From Coffea arabica (taxonomy: Eukaryota > Streptophyta > Magnoliopsida > Gentianales > Rubiaceae), in the NCBI RefSeq assembly GCF_036785885.1, contig NC_092326.1, positions 43,725,072-43,789,071 of the forward strand: a DNA stretch of 64,000 bases. Reading direction: 5' to 3'. The notes beneath the pieces are model-generated. The model ran no database searches and was not told where the DNA came from. It saw only the letters and a program-made list of their open reading frames with translations. Within the stretch, counting starts at the first letter, position 1, and the number at the start of each line of letters is the position of its first letter. The position numbers and the translations under genes are program-made. Shown in pieces: positions 61,706 to 64,000 of this stretch.

Positions 61706-64000
61706 ATGATGGTTGGAAGCCCAAGGATCAATGGACGTATCTTTTCGCTGCTAAAGGCCGGGACTGGCAAGAAGAGAACCATTATCGTTGGTCTGAAATC
61801 TGATAACTACAGCAGAGAAATGCTTCGCCGCTTACTAAGTAGTTCGGTAGTGGTGCCAGGGGACAGTGTGCTGGCAGTTCATGTGCAAGAGTCGAATGAT
61901 GGCTTTGATCCAAACACTTTCCTCATCCATGAAGATCTCTGCAAGTACAAACAGGTTGGTATATTCTTTAACACTGACAGCTTTCTGTTAACAATGGCAA
62001 CATCCTTTGATCTCTCATTGTCATTGCCCAATGACCTGTGAACCACCGAAGTGGTTTGACAAATTAAACTCCCATGTAATGACCTCTCTAGGTGGATTTC
62101 CAAGTAAAGCTTTGTAACGGAAGCTCATATATAGTCGAATTGAGTCATCAGGTACGCGTACACTTTGCCACAATTCTGGCAGTCGGGTGCAGCAGTCAAT
62201 GGTATGGCGATCCTCTCTCTAATGAGTTTTTGTTGTAGCTTGCATTGCTACATTAATACCCCCCCCCCCTCTCTCTCTCTCATTAGTCATTTGTCGGCAG
62301 GCCCAAAGATTCAACTGTTAACAAATGCTTAAAGGCATTGCCTCCAAGTTGCTCCCTTCTGGTTATGGATAATGGAGGTAAAATCTTATTGCAGAGGCAA
62401 GGAACTTCTCAACAAGGTTCTGTAACTAGAGTACTCCAGTCTTCTGTGTCATCCCTTTCCGAATTTGGTAGCCGTGACCATTCAGAGACTAGATTTCATC
62501 TTCAGAAATCACGGACAATGTCATGCCCCTCAACTTCATTACCTGTACAACCTACTGGAAGCAAGAAACTGCTCAGCATTAGGAAAAACCTAAGCTTTCC
62601 AGGTGTAACACAGAAATTGTTTGAGAGGTTAGCTACTTTGGAGGTGAAGGGAAACAGCAGACGCTTTACACTGGAAGAACTAAGGCGTGCAACTAACAAA
62701 TTTAGTCCTGAGGTGTTGATTGGAGAGGGAGGACATAGTAAGGTTTATCGAGCCGAACTTGATGATGGTCAGGCTGCAGCAGTGAAAGTGCTTAACATCT
62801 CGCAACACTCTGATGAGGATCTCTTCCGGGAGGTGGAAATGCTGAGCAGTTTAAAACATGAAAACATAGTTCGGGTTCTAGGATTTTGTTATTGCAAAGA
62901 TATGCAGGCTGTTGTCTACAATTTACTCAAAGGAAGTCTAAGGCAAAGACTAAAACAGCTGAGGTGGTCTGAGAGGATGCAACTTGCCATTGGTGTGGCG
63001 AGGGCACTGGACAACCTCCATTCCTCCTCCCCTCCTGTCATACACAGAGATGTAAAGTCGTCTAACATACTTCTCTCTGAGAATTGCCAATCACAGGTAA
63101 GTTCTTTTAGCTACCTTCCCAATGTTAATTTCCTTTCAAGATTTCAACAAATTAGTGATTGGGAAACCAAATTATGCGGCTAAGATTCTGTAGTTCTACC
63201 TGCAAAAAGTGGGAAAGTAATTGGTAAGTGATGACAAACGAGAATTTTGCTTTCAGTAATGCCGATACAAGACCTTGCCCATAAATTGCTCAGATGTGCT
63301 TGTTTGCTGTAAACATTTACATCCGAGTACTGCTTGCTTTTCTCTAACCCTTCAAATATCGATTTTTAGTTATATCTTTCAGACCTTGGCTAATTATTCA
63401 GATTTCACCTTATATTGATATTTCTTTTATGGTGCATTTAAGCGTTCAAGCGATAGCCTTTGAATGAGATCTATCAAATATTGAGGTAAATGTGACATAT
63501 TAACATTTTGGAGCAGCTATCAGATTTTGGAGCAGCAACAGTACTCCACCAAAACAAGCAAACGTCGTCAGTGTTCTCGAAGCCAATTCATGTGGTTGGA
63601 ACTTTTGGTTACCTGGCCCCAGAGTACATGATGTATGGCAAAGTTGACGAGAAGATAGACGTGTATTCTTATGGTGTTGTGCTGTTGGAATTAATCACAG
63701 GGAAAGAGGCTATTCAGGCGAAATCTATGTCTAATCAAGAGAGCTTGGTTTCATGGGTAATGTTGAAATTAATGACCCTTACTTCAAACTACACAATTGA
63801 CAAAAAAGCAGGATTGATTCATATATATATATATACACACACACACATATATTGCCGATACTGATACTGACAATGCCAATGCGATTGTAGGCAAGGTCTC
63901 TTCTTAGTAGCGGTCTGTGTGAACGCTTGATTGATCCTAATCTAAACCAAGATTATTGCCAGGATGAGATGAAAATGATGATGATTGCCGCCCGTCTATG
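61706..64000 (+). CDS. USP-domain receptor-like cytoplasmic kinase, partial
   Basis: Serine/threonine kinase with an N-terminal universal-stress-protein-like (nucleotide hydrolase fold) domain, as in the RLCK group VI. Exons: 61706-61954, 62092-62201, 62301-63096, 63517-63756 and 63891 to beyond the window; all are in phase. USP part: [44 protein letters not shown]. Kinase part: glycine loop [11 protein letters not shown], Lys in AAVKVL, catalytic [11 protein letters not shown] in LSDFGAA, and [20 protein letters not shown]. It is an RD kinase with all key residues present. The junction of exons 2 and 3 (CAATG|GTATGG to GGCAG|GCCC) was chosen because it keeps the ATILAVG strand; a shorter exon 2 ending at 62151 is possible. 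The C-terminus lies outside the window. Closest memory match: At2g16750. Confidence 0.92.
62265..62282. repeat. Short C-run and (CT)n in kinase intron 2
   Basis: A C homopolymer followed by CT repeats lies just before the exon 3 acceptor; it forms part of the polypyrimidine tract. Confidence 0.6.
63822..63850. repeat. (AT)n(AC)n microsatellite in kinase intron 4
   Basis: catatatatatatatacacacacacacatat within the intron between the fourth and fifth exons. Confidence 0.85.

Overview
The window is nuclear DNA of a flowering plant, most likely a eudicot. The evidence is GT-AG introns in AT-rich sequence and plant-specific families: a PRONE RopGEF, a plastid GGPP-synthase small subunit, a DUF295 F-box protein, plant mobile domain and FAR1 transposon proteins, and a USP-domain receptor-like cytoplasmic kinase. 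I cannot name the species. All exon joins were made by eye from splice sites, reading frame and family resemblance.

Left genic block (1-19.4 kb). An F-box/LRR protein like Arabidopsis FBL10 (335-3763, -), a GGPP synthase type-II small subunit (5243-7310, -), an F-box/DUF295 protein (12544-14082, +) and a RopGEF (15720-19348, -). All four have intact frames. The gaps hold a tRNA-derived SINE with a perfect 14-bp target duplication (8611-8817), a hAT-type MITE with a perfect 8-bp duplication (10769-11211), a 418-bp direct duplication and AT-rich dispersed repeats.

Central transposon-rich block (about 20-55 kb). It opens with a 0.95-kb foldback element. Two multi-exon Ulp1/C48 cysteine-protease genes follow (22219-25999 + and 28382-31441 -). 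Next to the second lies an intact FCP1-like HAD phosphatase gene (27282-28372, -). Further on are a small F-box gene (32884-34515, -), a GRF zinc-finger protein with a C-terminal membrane anchor (36504-36941, +), an orphan 218-aa ORF (37717-38373, -), a Helitron candidate (about 43.9-46.0 kb), a frameshifted plant mobile domain gene (46586-48736, +) and a FAR1/MULE transposase-like pseudogene with two in-frame TGA codons (50874-53189, -). Arrays of a roughly 108-bp repeat recur in both orientations between these genes.

Right genic block (55.8-64 kb). A CCDC124/Lso2-like ribosome factor (55832-59351, +) and a group VI-type receptor-like cytoplasmic kinase running off the window (61706-64000, +), with a second hAT-type MITE between them.

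The flanking genes look like ordinary host genes for ubiquitin ligase adaptors, isoprenoid supply, ROP signalling, translation and kinase signalling. The central block looks like nested class II elements. Its transposase-like gene is dead, while the protease, phosphatase, F-box and GRF frames remain open. That contrast, the possible Ulp1-phosphatase fusion and the repeat arrays are the most interesting parts.
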